From positions 3,348,001 to 3,412,000 of the forward strand of contig NC_067203.1 in assembly GCF_026262505.1 (NCBI RefSeq): a stretch of DNA of 64,000 nucleotides. Reading direction: 5' to 3'. This document shows, one piece after another, positions 28,981 through 39,916 of this stretch. Under the pieces are notes generated by a model. The model ran no database searches, was not told where the DNA came from, and saw nothing but the letters and a program-made list of their open reading frames with translations. This DNA comes from Trichomonas vaginalis G3 (taxonomy: Eukaryota; Parabasalia; Trichomonadida; Trichomonadidae). Numbering within the stretch: the stretch's first letter is position 1; each line of letters opens with the position of its first letter. Made by a program: the position numbers and the translations under genes.

Positions 28981-30552
28981 ATGCAGAACGAACAGTTAAA
29001 CGAATTTACTCCAGCAGAGCATATTCATCAGATTCGCTCATATTTCGATATCATAGACAATGCAGTTCAAATTGGTGACACTAATAGAAAATATTCTGAC
29101 GCAAAGATTCCATCACAACCTGGAACTGCTAAAGATAAACATGGGTAACATTCAATCTCTCACCTCCTGGTGAAAATATGTTGGACCTTTACAATACATT
29201 CATTACGTATAAAATGGAAGGTCAATTTATTGTAGATAAAGAAATTGGTTCAGGTTCCAATAAAACAAACCCACCAGGATTTTGGATTGGTTTCGATGAC
29301 GCTTTCTATGCAGTTGCTGGATATCAAATCCTTGCAAATGTCGTATCGTATATTCTCAAGACAACGCAAGAGAAGAAGCATATATAACTTCAAACTCACA
29401 AACTACCGAACAAATAAAGAAAGTAGATGTTTTTCTCAAAGACTCGACATGAAGATGTATGGAGTCATTTGGGAACATGCAGAACAGGACAAATTGTTAG
29501 TGGTCCAATTACAGCAGGAAAATCATTTGATTTTAAGCTTCGTTTAAGAATTCCTGTTAGAAAGTTTTTACCATTAGAAGCTATAAGATTTATTCCTGCA
29601 TTTGCTGGTAACATTCAGCTTAAAGTAAAGTTCAGTAGCGACGCATTACATTGCACATCTATATCTGTAAATGATATCATTGCTTTCAATCCAACTCTTA
29701 AAGTTGCATTTGCTTCAGATTCAAATCCACCGACAAAATAAATTTGTTCCATGGAATGAACCATTCACTATGATAATGAAGGCAGTAGAAGCTAGTGGAA
29801 CAGTTACTATTACAACTGTAACCCAGCAACTATTTCGAACAAAGATGGATTTTAATGAATGTTTCATTCATCCAAAGTCATTCTCTTTAGACCCTAACAT
29901 TTATACAGAACTTGTAGAACATTATACAAACGAGGCTTTATGTTTTCCTGTTAAAGTTATGGATTGGATTCCTATGGACGGTTCATTCTCAAAGAATACA
30001 GATAGTTCAAGTGCAACATTTACAGCAGCTTATACGCCTATTAATGTTAAAAGTATTTGGGCACTATTTAGAAAGAAAGACAACTATTATGTTAATTTTG
30101 AGAACCCTAAGTTTAAATATCTTCAGCTTTCCATGGAGCTTATGGAAATATGCCTGCAGACCTGAAAAATCATATGACCTGTATTTTATGAAATGGTTGC
30201 GAACGCTTGCAATACAAACAATGATATGATAGGATTTAATGAAGATGTTATGAGGTCATTGGTGGATGATGGTAGTGTGGAACATAAATGGGATAGCTAT
30301 GACAACACACATTTCTTATGTGGTTTTCCAACAGAAGTGGACTTTTGCTTCCAGCAAGGTCAAACATCTACTGCTCCAATAACATACAAATTGCCTGTTA
30401 AAGGACCTATTGAACTAGCAACTGAAAATGTACCAAAGCCACTTATTGGATTTATGAGGGATTGTTGCTTTGCCATTCAGGTGCGTGCTAATGGAATCCC
30501 AATAATAAGATTAGATGACTATAACTTAGCTACGGACGACAGTGAGGAATAA
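28981..30552 (+). pseudogene. Double-jelly-roll major capsid protein, E1 copy (broken)
   Basis: Starts MQNEQLNEFTPAEHIHQIRS. It is ~1.57 kb, giving ~520 residues, the usual Polinton size. The capsid core is recognisable (KLRLRIPVRKFLPLEAIRFI, FAGNIQLKVKFSSDA, then a second beta-rich half). It is broken in several places; the E2 copy is better preserved. Confidence 0.8.
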
Positions 30553-30581
30553 AGGATGAACGTTTATTTTAAAGCTTATAA

Positions 30582-31021
30582 ATGAGTTCTTCATCAAGCT
30601 CTCGTGAACCTTCACCATCTATGAAACAAACTTTACCAAACGATTATGGAGCACCTATTAATATTTCTTACGAGCTGCACAATGGCAAAGAGCAGTCTCA
30701 CCAAGTTAGGTGTTCCACCAGCTCCTGTCAAAAATAGCATTTGGTCAAGTCCTTATATAAGATATGGTCTCCCACTAGGTTTGCTAGCTACAGCAGGAGC
30801 AGTTATGATGTTGAAAAAGAAATAAAGCAAATGTTGTAAATAATACTGAAGTAGCTGAAGTTAAACAAACTCCAACACCTTCACAAGCAAAACCTTCAAT
30901 GACTCCTGAACCTATGGAAGTACAAACTCCTGTTCAAAAGTCAACTCCTAAACCGACTCCAACATTTAAACCAGAACCTACTCCTCAAATAAATCGTAAA
31001 ACTCCTGCGTTTCCTTACTGA
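30582..31021 (+). pseudogene. Membrane-spanning proline-rich protein (E1 copy, broken)
   Basis: E1 counterpart of the open 146-aa gene at 37363-37803, directly downstream of the capsid gene. See the E2 entry. Confidence 0.65.
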
Positions 31022-31069
31022 AAAAATAACGTTATTTTTATTTAATATTAAAATTTTTATTTGATTGAA

Positions 31070-31305
31070 ATGACAAATAAAGTCACTGAAGCAATGAAAC
31101 AAAAGTTTTGGTAGAATACATTAAATCAGGAACTATTCCAGAAGGTTTTTACATTCATACTATGAAGGATGGTAGAGTTCAGTTTAGAAAGATAAAGCAA
31201 CCATTAGATAGAGAAGGTATATTAAGGAAGATTAAACTTCATGAGGACAACATTGCTGAACTTAAGAAGAAGTTAGAAGAGTTGGAGAAAGGAAGAGAGT
31301 TATAA
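31070..31305 (+). pseudogene. Small coiled-coil protein (E1 copy, broken)
   Basis: Starts MTNKVTEAMKQK, and most of the frame is open (GTIPEGFYIHTMKDGRVQFR, leucine/lysine coiled coil to KGREL). Its last bases form the inner edge of the right TIR. The E2 copy at 37078-37314 is whole. Confidence 0.6.
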
Positions 31306-31967
31306 AGCAATGAATTCAACAAGGTGAAAAAAGAGGTGAGATCTCACCACTTCACCTAAATTTATTTTTGTGCTATGTTTTCATACGTGTGAGGGTGGTG
31401 ATATCATTTATTTTTAAGTTTATTTTTTATTTTACTAAAAATTTTTATTTGGATGTTAATGACAGAACAAAAGCAACTCATTCGAATTCCACAGTATAAC
31501 AAACATACATTTAAACATTTATTCTTCCTTCCTGAGCATAACATGTTCTTTCAAATACATCCGAGACCAGTTGACTTTTCATTGACTGTGTATAAAGATA
31601 GAAATAGTTATATCATTAAACCATACGATGACGAAGGTAAGTTATGTAAATTGTACGTTAAGAAGTTAGAGAAAGTTTATGGCTTCAAGTATGACTACAA
31701 TAGGGTTAACACTGATGATGAAGATATTGAGGAAAATTTATGAGAACATTAGTGAAGTCGTTAGTGAGAACGATAGTGAGAACGTTTATTTTTACATTAG
31801 TGAGTTCGTTAGTGAAGTGGTTGGCGGCTTTGTAAATATTTAAGGTTAAGTTAGTTTTTGCGTTCATGTTGTAAAATATACGTTAACGGTTTTGTAAAGT
31901 GTCAAATTCACAAGTATTGGGTAAAGTGGAACGCAGTGCCACCATACCCAAGACTTGTATACTAACT
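31290..31967. repeat. E1 right terminal inverted repeat
   Basis: Inverse match of 11339-11980, ending GTATACTAACT. It includes the second copy of the TIR-borne gene and the AGGTGAGATCTCACCT palindrome (about 31329). Confidence 0.9.
31459..31743 (+). CDS. TIR-borne small protein, right E1 copy
   Basis: Identical in protein sequence to 11532-11816. It is followed by repeated 'gttagtgag' motifs (31750-31810) not fully present in the left TIR. Confidence 0.7.
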   Translation: MTEQKQLIRIPQYNKHTFKHLFFLPEHNMFFQIHPRPVDFSLTVYKDRNSYIIKPYDDEGKLCKLYVKKLEKVYGFKYDYNRVNTDDEDIEENL

Positions 31968-32439
31968 CACAATGCTTTAAAAATCTTCTTTGGTTTTTCC
32001 TTTCTGGATCATCACGGATAGAATAAACTTCTTCTTTACAATATGGACAAACTTTATAGCCGGTGAGTGCTTCAACGTCTGTTATTCTGTCAGCGTGAAG
32101 TTTTCCACATGGACTCTGTGTTAATAAAATATTTACTGTTTCAAATTCTGGATCTATCATTATTGTTTCCACTAATGGAAAGTCTACCTTATTTATGTCC
32201 ACGTCTTCTGGTTGAGGATCGCAATAATAGAAATCAATATTAACATTTAACATTCTCGCTAATCTCTCACTTTCTGATGAAATGTCAAACCCATCATATG
32301 CATCTATTGCTTCATTTAAATAGCTCCTACGAGTTTTAGGATTAACACCATCAGGAATGTTATAGAAGCGTTTAAATAACCTTCTACCTTCTGCTCTAAT
32401 TTGATTATCATTCATTTTAGCTGTTCCGTTTTTGTTCAT
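31968..32439 (-). pseudogene. Zinc-motif N-terminal region adjoining the E1 insertion (element A)
   Basis: A minus-strand frame from MNKNGTAKMNDNQIRAEGRR. It contains a cysteine/histidine cluster PCGKLHAD...KVCPYCKEEVY...LKHC that looks like a treble-clef or HNH-like zinc site. The start is in a 'taagaATAAATG'-like context typical of element A. E1 sits immediately downstream; its TIR supplies the artificial end of the frame. The element A polymerase region lies on the far side of E1 on the same strand. Confidence 0.6.
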
Positions 32440-32479
32440 TTATGTAAGAATAAAAAATTAAAAAAATAAACTTTATTTT

Positions 32480-32952
32480 TCAAAGCCCATAAAATGAATT
32501 AAGAACACATAAATTTTTATCATCTGCGACGTGACGAATACATTTTAATTTACTCAAGAATGTGTACCCTGATACATTAAATCTAATTCCTGTCTTATTT
32601 AATTTCACAACTTTGAAAAGGAATGTATGAATAGCTATAAAATGATGAGAAGATGTTTTATGGGTTGCTTCCATTTTTTCTGAAATAAATGAATAAATAT
32701 AATGCTTATATGTTTTCATATCTTTTATGTTCTTAATAACGAATGGTATAGACCTTTCCACTTCATCTTCCTTCGGTGCTGTTCTTTCATATGAAACATT
32801 ATTGGTATCTTCAACAATGAAACCACAATCACATAAAATTTTATAGGTTCCAATGGTTTCTTTTGATATTTTATCTAATAAATCAAAAACTTTATCAACA
32901 CCTGTGCATTTATTTAAATAATAATTTGTGTAAATATCATGATCTTCTTTCT
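32480..32952 (-). pseudogene. Element A hypothetical protein, downstream part
   Basis: A minus-strand open stretch including ERSIPFVIKNIKDMKTYKHY and FLSKLKCIRHVADDKNLC, plus an upstream CDCGF motif at about 32835. The TA-flanked element at 32953-35231 interrupts the open region here. No family is recognised. Confidence 0.5.
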
Positions 32953-35231
32953 TAAGGATACCCTTACATTGCGTAGTTAGAAAGAGAATATGATATTGTC
33001 ATGATTGCTAAAGTTTTAGGCTCCAGAAATGAATATACATCAAACTGAAACAATTGATAAATTGAATGAACTTTTGAGAGGTTCTCAAATAAAAAAATTA
33101 TCTAATTTTTTACAATATTACTATTATTTTATCCACATATGTATATATAGTAATTTGAGAAAACTTTTAGGAAAAAATAAGTTTAATAAAAATCTGAATT
33201 TTACTTGTTGTGGGATTGTTATTAATTGACACTCCAGACGTATTACTAATAGTTATGCGTATGCAATTAAAGTATTTCTGATGGACAAAATGTGAGATTT
33301 ATATCAGATAATTCATTTCTACTATTAAGTTATTCATTTATGAGTTTGCACTTATTCGCACTAAATAAATAACTATTAAAAATTGTTTTAATTAATTGAC
33401 ACCATATAATAGAGTGAATTTTGTTTGATCAAACAACAATAGATGATAGATATAAAGCCAAGAAACTTGCTATTAATATGCTCTACTTGCTATTTCAATG
33501 TAAGTATGATATTTTCTAAATGTTTCGTTCAGATAACTTAGATATATTAGTCAAAATTTGAAATTTTAATAGCACATATATTAAAAATAATTATTATTCA
33601 TAAAAGATTAATGAAATAGTAAAAAAAATCAATCAAATTATAAAAATACAACATTTAGAAGAATTCTTATTATCCTTCAAAAAGTCAGTATTTCTGCTGT
33701 AATTTTCTACAACATTGTAGTTATTGCACTTTGTCTATGGATTTGTATATATGTTATATATAAATTATATATCTAAACTGCCCATAAGTGCAATTTTTAT
33801 ATAAATTGTTTATTTCTTTAACAATTTCATATGAAATATGCTTTTTTAAGCGTATCAAAGCTGTGTTCTTAATGTGCATGGATATATCAAGAAAAATGTC
33901 GAAAAAAAATGTGAATTCACAAATTCACTGAATTTTCACCGTTTTTTGAATTTTGCTACAGCACTAATATTAAATAATACTAAAATCTTCTGTCTTTGTA
34001 AAAGAATAAATTCTGACAAAAAGTGCTCGTTTAAATTTAATGATCATCTGTATGACTAAGTGGTAAAAAGTGTTTATGACCAAAAAAGGGTTACATGCTT
34101 AGTCTATTTTTCTGACAGGATACTCTAGATTTACATGATCTCTATTTCATATCTCCGTTTTTAGATTCTTCGACAGATTTTATGATAGAAAACCAAGATT
34201 AACAAATTTCCGGCATGTTAATGAAGAAATCTGCAGCTACCCTCAATATTATTTCAATAATCAGTATCGTTTCTCTTACAATTTATTTTTTTCTCAATAA
34301 TTTAACAAGAAATAACAATACACACTTGGTTTTACGTATAAAAGCTAAGTGTCGAACTTAATCAACTTTACTTACTTAGCAAATGAATATTTTTGTGGTT
34401 GCGAGTTCTGAATGCTGAAGTTTTAGATTTCTCTATAAATGATATCATTGCACTTACAATGTTGTTCCAGCCTATCGCATAAATCATAGAAAATCCAAAA
34501 AAAAAATAATATAAAGAAAATTCATGTCATGAAGTTCAAAAAATACCGTGTAACATTAAAATTTGTTATGCATAATACATTTTAGCTATTATTGATTTTT
34601 TTTAATTTTCGAGAAATTGAATGGTGAGTCCGATAGAGAAATTTTTAAAAATCCTAGTGCCTCATAGAAGTAATTTCCCTCGTCTCCCATACTTCCAAAT
34701 GTATGCATATGACATAAACTTTTATGCATTACACAAGTGGCCAATAATATCTATAGAGTAAAAAATTAGAAATTTAATTTTTTTATATGATAGTTATATT
34801 TCAGATTTGCGAGCGTAACTTTTTTCTCCATGGCATACTTGTTTTAAGAGCAAATGATCAAAATCGTCCTTCAATTATTGAAGGAGCTGATATCTTTTGA
34901 AAATTGAATTGAAAGGGTATTCACTTTTCAAATTTCCTCTCAATTTTGGAAACATATCAACTCTATGAATTAACAATTATGTGCCTTCACAGTTTATCAG
35001 TCATATAAGGTGCTTATAAAGAAAAAAGTTACGCTCGCAAAATATGTTTTTATATAGATTTCACATAAAATAATTATGTAATTTCTAAAAAGAATATTTT
35101 TGTTCTTGAATATTAAAGTGTATTGTAGTTTAAAAAGTTTTAAATATGTTGCTAAAATTTCAGGTTTATAGCTCATGTCTAGCATGACTTCTTCGTATGC
35201 GCAAAAAATCTGACACGTAAGGGTATCCTTA
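32953..35231. mobile_element. TA-flanked non-autonomous DNA transposon-like insert, 2.28 kb
   Basis: The ends AGGATACCCTTAC (from 32955) and GTAAGGGTATCCT (to 35229) are inverted copies bordered by TA on both sides, as for Tc1/mariner-type insertion. The inside is very AT-rich with only short frames (e.g. 33029-33229 and 33874-34059) and no transposase that I recognise. It splits an element A gene region. A smaller inverted-repeat unit lies within it (34806-35041). The TIR is short (13-16 bp), so the family is uncertain. Confidence 0.6.
34806..35041. mobile_element. MITE-like 236-bp inverted-repeat unit
   Basis: The left end TTTGCGAGCGTAACTTTTTT (34806) is matched in inverse at 35020-35041, a perfect 22-bp pair. 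There is no coding capacity. No clear target duplication is seen. Nested inside the TA-flanked insert. Confidence 0.6.
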
Positions 35232-35875
35232 ATCGTATTAGTTGCATACGTCACGTTTTTAAGAGCTTTTTTGAATTTTTCGGAATCTAAAGGTGGTGAA
35301 AGTAGGATACAGGGGTATTTTTCATTATCAATAAATTGTAACTTATGTTTACGAATAAATTTAGTACCTTCTTCTGAAAGTGTTTCATCTATTTCACCAT
35401 CTAATAAATTTTGTGTTGATTCTGAGACATAATTTTTATATCTTTCTTCATGTGATTTCTGAACTTCTGATTCTGAAGCTGGGATATTCATTAAACCCTC
35501 TACTTCATTTTCATTATATTTTTCAACTTCTCTTAATTCCTTAATTTTTTCATCTATTTCATCTCTTATTTTTTCCAGTCTTTCAATTTCAATTTCATCA
35601 TATTCATCATCATCTTTTATCCGTTCTTCATAATATTCAGGGAAAACATCAGGTTCTTTTGGTTTTTCTTCTTTTTCAGATGTGGGATATAAGAAATTTA
35701 TAACATCATTTTTATTCATTTTTCCATCATAATCAAATTCATTTAAGAACTCGGCAAATTTTTGACAATTTCTTAAATAATATTTATCAACTTCATAACC
35801 CGCCTCCTCTAATATATCCTTTATTTCCTCATTTGTGAATCTCATTTTTTTAACATCGTTAGTTTTGACGCTCAT
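35232..35875 (-). pseudogene. Element A hypothetical protein, upstream part
   Basis: Begins MSVKTNDVKKMRFTNEEIKD. It is highly charged: an EEKEEKPKEPD stretch, the helical segment DEIEIERLEKIRDEIDEKIK, then GEIDETLSEEGTKFIRKHKL. Downstream the frame runs into the TA-flanked insert. The ATG is preceded by an A/T-rich leader. The N-terminal part suggests a SAP-like helix pair (EEIKDILEEAGYEVDKYYL), tentative only. Confidence 0.5.
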
Positions 35876-35926
35876 TTCATACGAATTAAAAATAAATTAT
35901 TCAAATAATTAATTTCATAAATTCAT

Positions 35927-36052
35927 TTAATCATTAGTTTCTAATTTCTTTTCTTTTTCTCGTTTATGTGGTCTTTGATTATGACTCCATTGAAGTTTAA
36001 CCCATTCAGGATTTAAACAATGTTTAATTAATCGTGGAATATCTGACATCAT
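35927..36052 (-). CDS. Small basic ORF, 41 aa, at the edge of element A
   Basis: MMSDIPRLIKHCLNPEWVKL, then QWSHNQRPHKREKEKKLETN. It is strongly basic at the C-terminus. Its ATG follows ctatatatag, part of the presumed target site of the small inverted-repeat element that begins at 36063, so its natural upstream region may lie to the right of 59530. Confidence 0.35.
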   Translation of the reverse strand: MMSDIPRLIKHCLNPEWVKLQWSHNQRPHKREKEKKLETND

Positions 36053-36207
36053 CTATATATAGGAGAAAGGGACAGACTAGCCCATTGTCACTTTTTAATT
36101 TAGCAAATGAACGCTTATGGAGTGGAGTTTTTGGGTAAATCTGATTTGCTTATAAATGAAATAAAATCAAAAGAAACCATATTGGCATTATATTATGCAA
36201 AAATAAA

Positions 36208-36394
36208 TGATCTTACTTAGTACTTTTAAAGTTAATTTCAGAAAAAATTTGACACAATGGTATCCGGCACATACAAGTGGTGTACAACCAAAATATAAGT
36301 TAGTTTAAACATATATTGCTATATCTCATGATCTTACTTAGTACTTTTAAAGTTAATTTCAGAAAAAATTTGACACAATGGTATCCGGCACATA
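36208..36394. repeat. 121-bp tandem repeat, left part
   Basis: About one and a half units containing 'gatcttacttagtactttta' and 'tgacacaatggtatccggca'. It continues on the other side of E2 at 58538. Confidence 0.85.
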
Positions 36395-36400
36395 CAAGTG
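36395..36400. repeat. Left target-site duplication of E2 (caagtg)
   Basis: caagtg directly before AGTTAGTATAC. It recurs at 58538-58543 directly after GTATACTAACT, a perfect 6-bp duplication within the tandem repeat unit. Confidence 0.92.
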
Positions 36401-37090
36401 AGTTAGTATACAAGTCTCGTGTACTGTGGCACTGCGCGCCTCTGTACACAACTTAGCTGTTTTGACACTTTACAAAACCGTTAACGTATATTTTACAACA
36501 CAAACGACAACACTAACTTAACATTAAATATTTACAAAGCCGCCAACCACTTCACTTCACTAACGTTTTCACAAACGACTTCATTAATGTAAAAATAAAC
36601 GTTCTCACTTACAAAAGTATTGCAACTCCTCCCATTGCTGTGCTTCACATAACAGCTCATAATCTTCTGACTCACTTTCTTCTTCATATAGGTCAAAATC
36701 ACTGTCAAAATAAATGTTAGTAAGTTTTGACAAAGCTAATGAAACACGTTTACCGTTTGTATCGTATGCTTGTATAAACTTTCCATTCTTCATTCCTTCA
36801 TAAACGCTCAAACTAACTTTACCCTTTCTCCCTCGTATCTGATAGAATGTATTTTCACGAGGAACGAAGAACAAATTCTTGAACTCATGACCGTTGTAGT
36901 TTGTTATCTCAATAGTTTTCGTCATTTATATAAAAATAAAATAAAAAATAAACTTTAAAAATTAATGATATCACCACCCTCACACGTATGAAAACATAGC
37001 GCAAAAATAAATTTAGGTGAAGTGGTGAGATGTCACCTGTTTTTTCACCTCTTTTTTCACCCGTTGAATTCATTACTTTATAACTCTCTT
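36401..37090. repeat. E2 left terminal inverted repeat (mosaic)
   Basis: The outer ~20 bp, the 'ccgttaacgtatattttaca' block and the inner block (36962-37090) match the right TIR. A ~40-bp outer patch (about 36422-36465) and the whole small gene differ strongly. The TIR is therefore a patchwork of matched and unmatched blocks. Confidence 0.85.
36605..36925 (-). CDS. TIR-borne small protein, diverged paralogue
   Basis: A 106-residue protein MTKTIEITNYNGHEFKNLFF... with acidic tail YEEESESEDYELLCEAQQWE. It occupies the slot of the MTEQ gene and shares its plan (an NYNGHEFKNLFFVPREN segment against TYNKHTFKHLFFLPEHN in the E2 right copy, then a beta-rich core and acidic end), but is only distantly similar. 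No family is recognised. Two different paralogues at the two ends of one element is unusual. Confidence 0.7.
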   Translation of the reverse strand: MTKTIEITNYNGHEFKNLFFVPRENTFYQIRGRKGKVSLSVYEGMKNGKFIQAYDTNGKRVSLALSKLTNIYFDSDFDLYEEESESEDYELLCEAQQWEELQYFCK

Positions 37091-37314
37091 CCTTTCTCCA
37101 ACTCTTCTAACTTCTTCCTAAGTTCAGCAATGTTGTCCTCATGAAGTTTAATCTTCCTTAATATACCTTCTTTATCTAATGGTTGCTTTATCTTTCTAAA
37201 CTGAACTCTACCATCCTTCATAGTATGAACGTAAAAACCTTCTGGAATAGTTCCTGATTTAATGTATTCTACCAAAAACTTTTGTTTCATTGCTTCAGTG
37301 ACTTTAGTCGTCAT
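37078..37314 (-). CDS. Small coiled-coil protein, 78 aa
   Basis: MTTKVTEAMKQKFLVEYIKS, then GFYVHTMKDGRVQFRKIKQP and a leucine/lysine coiled coil ending LEELEKGREL. The ATG start is taken at 37314, in a 'tgaaATGAC' context shared with E1. It is the innermost gene next to the left TIR and follows the membrane-protein gene. A similar 'HTMKDGRVQF' module is not known to me. Confidence 0.6.
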   Translation of the reverse strand: MTTKVTEAMKQKFLVEYIKSGTIPEGFYVHTMKDGRVQFRKIKQPLDKEGILRKIKLHEDNIAELRKKLEELEKGREL

Positions 37315-37362
37315 TTCAATCAAATAAAAATGTTCAAATAAAATAAAAATAACGTTATTTTT

Positions 37363-37803
37363 TCAGTAAGGAAACGCAGGAGTTTTACGATTTATTTGAG
37401 GAGTAGGTTCTGGTTTAAATGTTGGAGTCGGTTTAGGAGTTGACTTTTGAACAGGAGTTTGTACTTTCATAGGTTCAGGAGTCATTGAAGGTGTTGTTTG
37501 TGATGGTGTCGGAGTTTGTTCAAATTCAGCTACTTCAGTATTATTTATAACATTTGCTTTATTTCTTTTCAACATCATAACTGCTCCTGCTGTAGCTAGC
37601 AAACCTAGTGGGAGACCATATCTTATATAAGGACTTGACCAAATGCTATTTTTGACAGGAGCTGGTGGAACACCTAACCTTGGTGAGACTGCTCTTTGCC
37701 ATTGTGCAGCTCGTAAGAAATATTCAATAGGTGCTCCATAATCGTTTGGTAAAGTTTGTTTCATAGATGGTGAAGGTTCACGAGAGCTTGATGAAGAACT
37801 CAT
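37363..37803 (-). CDS. Single-pass membrane protein with proline-rich tail, 146 aa
   Basis: MSSSSSSREPSPSMKQTLPN, then one hydrophobic segment YGLPLGLLATAGAVMML (about residues 68-84) and a long P/T/Q-rich tail (TPTPSQTTPSMTPEPM...). It is directly downstream of the capsid gene (24 bp). Possibly a virion membrane or capsid-anchoring protein; inference from position and shape. Confidence 0.6.
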   Translation of the reverse strand: MSSSSSSREPSPSMKQTLPNDYGAPIEYFLRAAQWQRAVSPRLGVPPAPVKNSIWSSPYIRYGLPLGLLATAGAVMMLKRNKANVINNTEVAEFEQTPTPSQTTPSMTPEPMKVQTPVQKSTPKPTPTFKPEPTPQINRKTPAFPY

Positions 37804-37826
37804 TTATAAGCTTTAAAAATAAACGT

Positions 37827-39409
37827 TCATCCTTTATTCCTCACTGTCGTCCGTGCTAAGTTATAGTCATCTAATCTTATTATTGGGATTCCATTAGCAC
37901 GCACCTGAATGGCAAAGCAACAATCCCTCATAAATCCAATAAGTGGCTTTGGTACATTTTCAGTTGCTAGTTCAATAGGTCCTTTAACAGACAATTTGTA
38001 TGTTATTGGAGCAGTAGATGTTTGACCTTGCTGGAAGCAAAAGTCCACTTCTGTTGGAAAACCACATAAGAAATGTGTGTTGTCATAGCTATCCCATTTA
38101 TGTTCCACACTACCATCATCCACCAATGACCTCATAACATCTTCATTAAATCCTATCATATCATTGTTTGTATTGCAAGCGTTCGCAACCATTTCATAAA
38201 ATACAGGTCCATATGATTTTTCGGGTTCTGCAGGCATATTTCCATAAGCTCCCATGGAAAGCTGAAGATATTTAAACTTAGGGTTCTCAAAATTAACATA
38301 ATAGTTGTCTTTCTTTCTAAATAGTGCCCAAATACTTTTAACATTAATAGGCGTATAAGCTGCTGTAAATGTTGCACTTGAACTATCTGTATTCTTTGAG
38401 AATGAACCGTCCATAGGAATCCAATCCATAACTTTAACAGGAAAACATAAAGCCTCGTTTGTATAATGTTCTACAAGTTCTGTATAAATGTTAGGGTCTA
38501 AAGAGAATGACTTTGGATGAATGAAACATTCATTAAAATCCATCTTTGTTCGAAATAGTTGCTGGGTTACAGTTGTAATAGTAACTGTTCCACTAGCTTC
38601 TACTGCCTTCGTTATCATAGTGAATGGTTCATTCCATGGAACAAATTTATTTGTCGGTGGATTTGAATCTGAAGCAAATGCAACTTTAAGAGTTGGATTG
38701 AAAGCAATGATATCATTTACAGATATAGATGTGCATTGTAAGGCGTCGCTACTGAACTTTACTTTAAGCTGAATGTTTCCTGCAAAAGCTGGAATAAATC
38801 GAATAGCTTCTAATGGAAGGAATCTTCTAACAGGAATTCTTAAACGAAGCTTAAAATCAAATGATTTTCCTGCTGTAATTGGACCACTAACAATTTGTCC
38901 TGTTCTGCATGTTCCCGAATGACTCCATACATCTTCATGTCGAGTCTTTGAGAAAACATCTACTTTCTTTATTTGTTCGGTAGTTTGTGAGTTTGAAGTT
39001 ATATATGCTTCTTCTCTTGCGTTGTCTTGAGAATATACGATACGACCATTTGCAAGGATTTGATATCCAGCAACTGCATAGAAAGCGTCATCGAAACCAA
39101 TCCAAAATCCTGGTGGGTTTGTTTTATTGGAACCTGAACCAATTTCTTTATCTACAATAAATTGACCTTCCATTTTATACGTAATGAATGTATTGTAAAG
39201 GTCCAACATATTTTCACCAGGAGGTGAGAGATTGAATGTTACCCATGTGTTATCTTTAGCAGTTCCAGGTTGTGATGGAATCTTTGCGTCAGAATATTTT
39301 CTATTAGTGTCACCAATTTGAACTGCATTGTCTATGATATCGAAATATGAGCGAATCTGATGAATATGCTCTGCTGGAGTAAATTCGTTTAGCTCTGTTC
39401 GTTCTGCAT
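37827..39409 (-). pseudogene. Double-jelly-roll major capsid protein, E2 copy
   Basis: About 460 residues are open, containing the capsid core: GFWIGFDDAFYAVAGYQILA, KLRLRIPVRRFLPLEAIRFI, AFAGNIQLKVKFSSDA, then the second jelly-roll half (NECFIHPKSFSLDPNIY, KDNYYVNFENPKFKYLQLSM, HFLCGFPTEVDFCFQQGQ). Polinton capsid proteins form the hexons of an icosahedral shell. The predicted whole gene is ~520 codons. The gene is broken near its 5' end. It is followed closely by the membrane-protein gene. Confidence 0.85.
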
Positions 39410-39436
39410 GTATTTACTTCAGATAAAAATATCTAT

Positions 39437-39869
39437 TTACTTCATTATTCTCACTCTTCTTCTTGGTATTCGTGGTGGAAGTTGTTTCTTGACATTTTCA
39501 ATGAACTGTACATTCTCTTTTGTCTCAACTTCTTTCACTGGCGGGTCAGGGTTCTTTGACTCGGTTTGTTTTTCAATGAAATTCACGAACTTTGCAATAA
39601 GCTCTTGGTTCGTTATTGAAAGAACATCTGGCTTCTTTTCTTCTTGTTCTATTGACTTTTCAGTTTGAACAGAAGGTTTTATATGGGCTTCGTGGGCTTC
39701 GCCTTGCCATGCACCTTAATGTTGTCGCTCTCTGCATTCGCTAATGGACCTTTCTTTTTCTTACGTATATTTTACCATCTTTACTCTGACTTACATAATA
39801 GAAAGGATGTTGTATTCCTCTGGCGTCATTTAATATAATAGACTCTCGCTCTGATTTTGACAAGCTCAT
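39437..39869 (-). pseudogene. Hypothetical protein with basic tail (E2 copy, broken)
   Basis: Counterpart of 28531-28953. It starts MSLSKSERESIILNDARGIQ and ends in a basic proline/arginine tail. It carries its own version of the hairpin insert at 39685-39708. Confidence 0.5.
39685..39708 (-). repeat. Double-hairpin insert H10 (E2 version)
   Basis: Read on the minus strand, GGCAAGGCGAAGCC is followed by CACGAAGCCC, between the same gtgcat and atataaaa flanks as in E1, but with different bases. Confidence 0.55.
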
Positions 39870-39916
39870 TTTACATCGGTTAAAGTTTTAATTTTAGTTT
39901 TTTATCTGCAAGTCAA

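Larger units (their letters stand above)
11339..31967. mobile_element. E1: Maverick/Polinton element, 20.6 kb (fossil)
   Basis: The ends are AGTTAGTATACAAG and its inverse, with ~0.65-kb terminal inverted repeats. The flanking duplication is cacaa (11334-11338 and 31968-31972; one more base is ambiguous). It contains a major capsid protein, A32-type ATPase, protein-primed PolB, integrase, fibre and KilA-N genes, the standard Polinton set. It inserted into a polymerase gene of element A. Several genes are open, but about a dozen are broken. The target duplication is clear and divergence from E2 is low, so the insertion is probably recent in evolutionary terms. Confidence 0.93.

Noticed and set aside
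33029-34059. Transposase gene in the TA-flanked insert
   Set aside because: The frames there are short, low-complexity and lack DDE/DDD-type motifs that I can see.
36108-36221. 37-codon frame as a real gene
   Set aside because: It ends within the first 121-bp repeat and has no recognisable features; mentioned only under the small inverted-repeat element.
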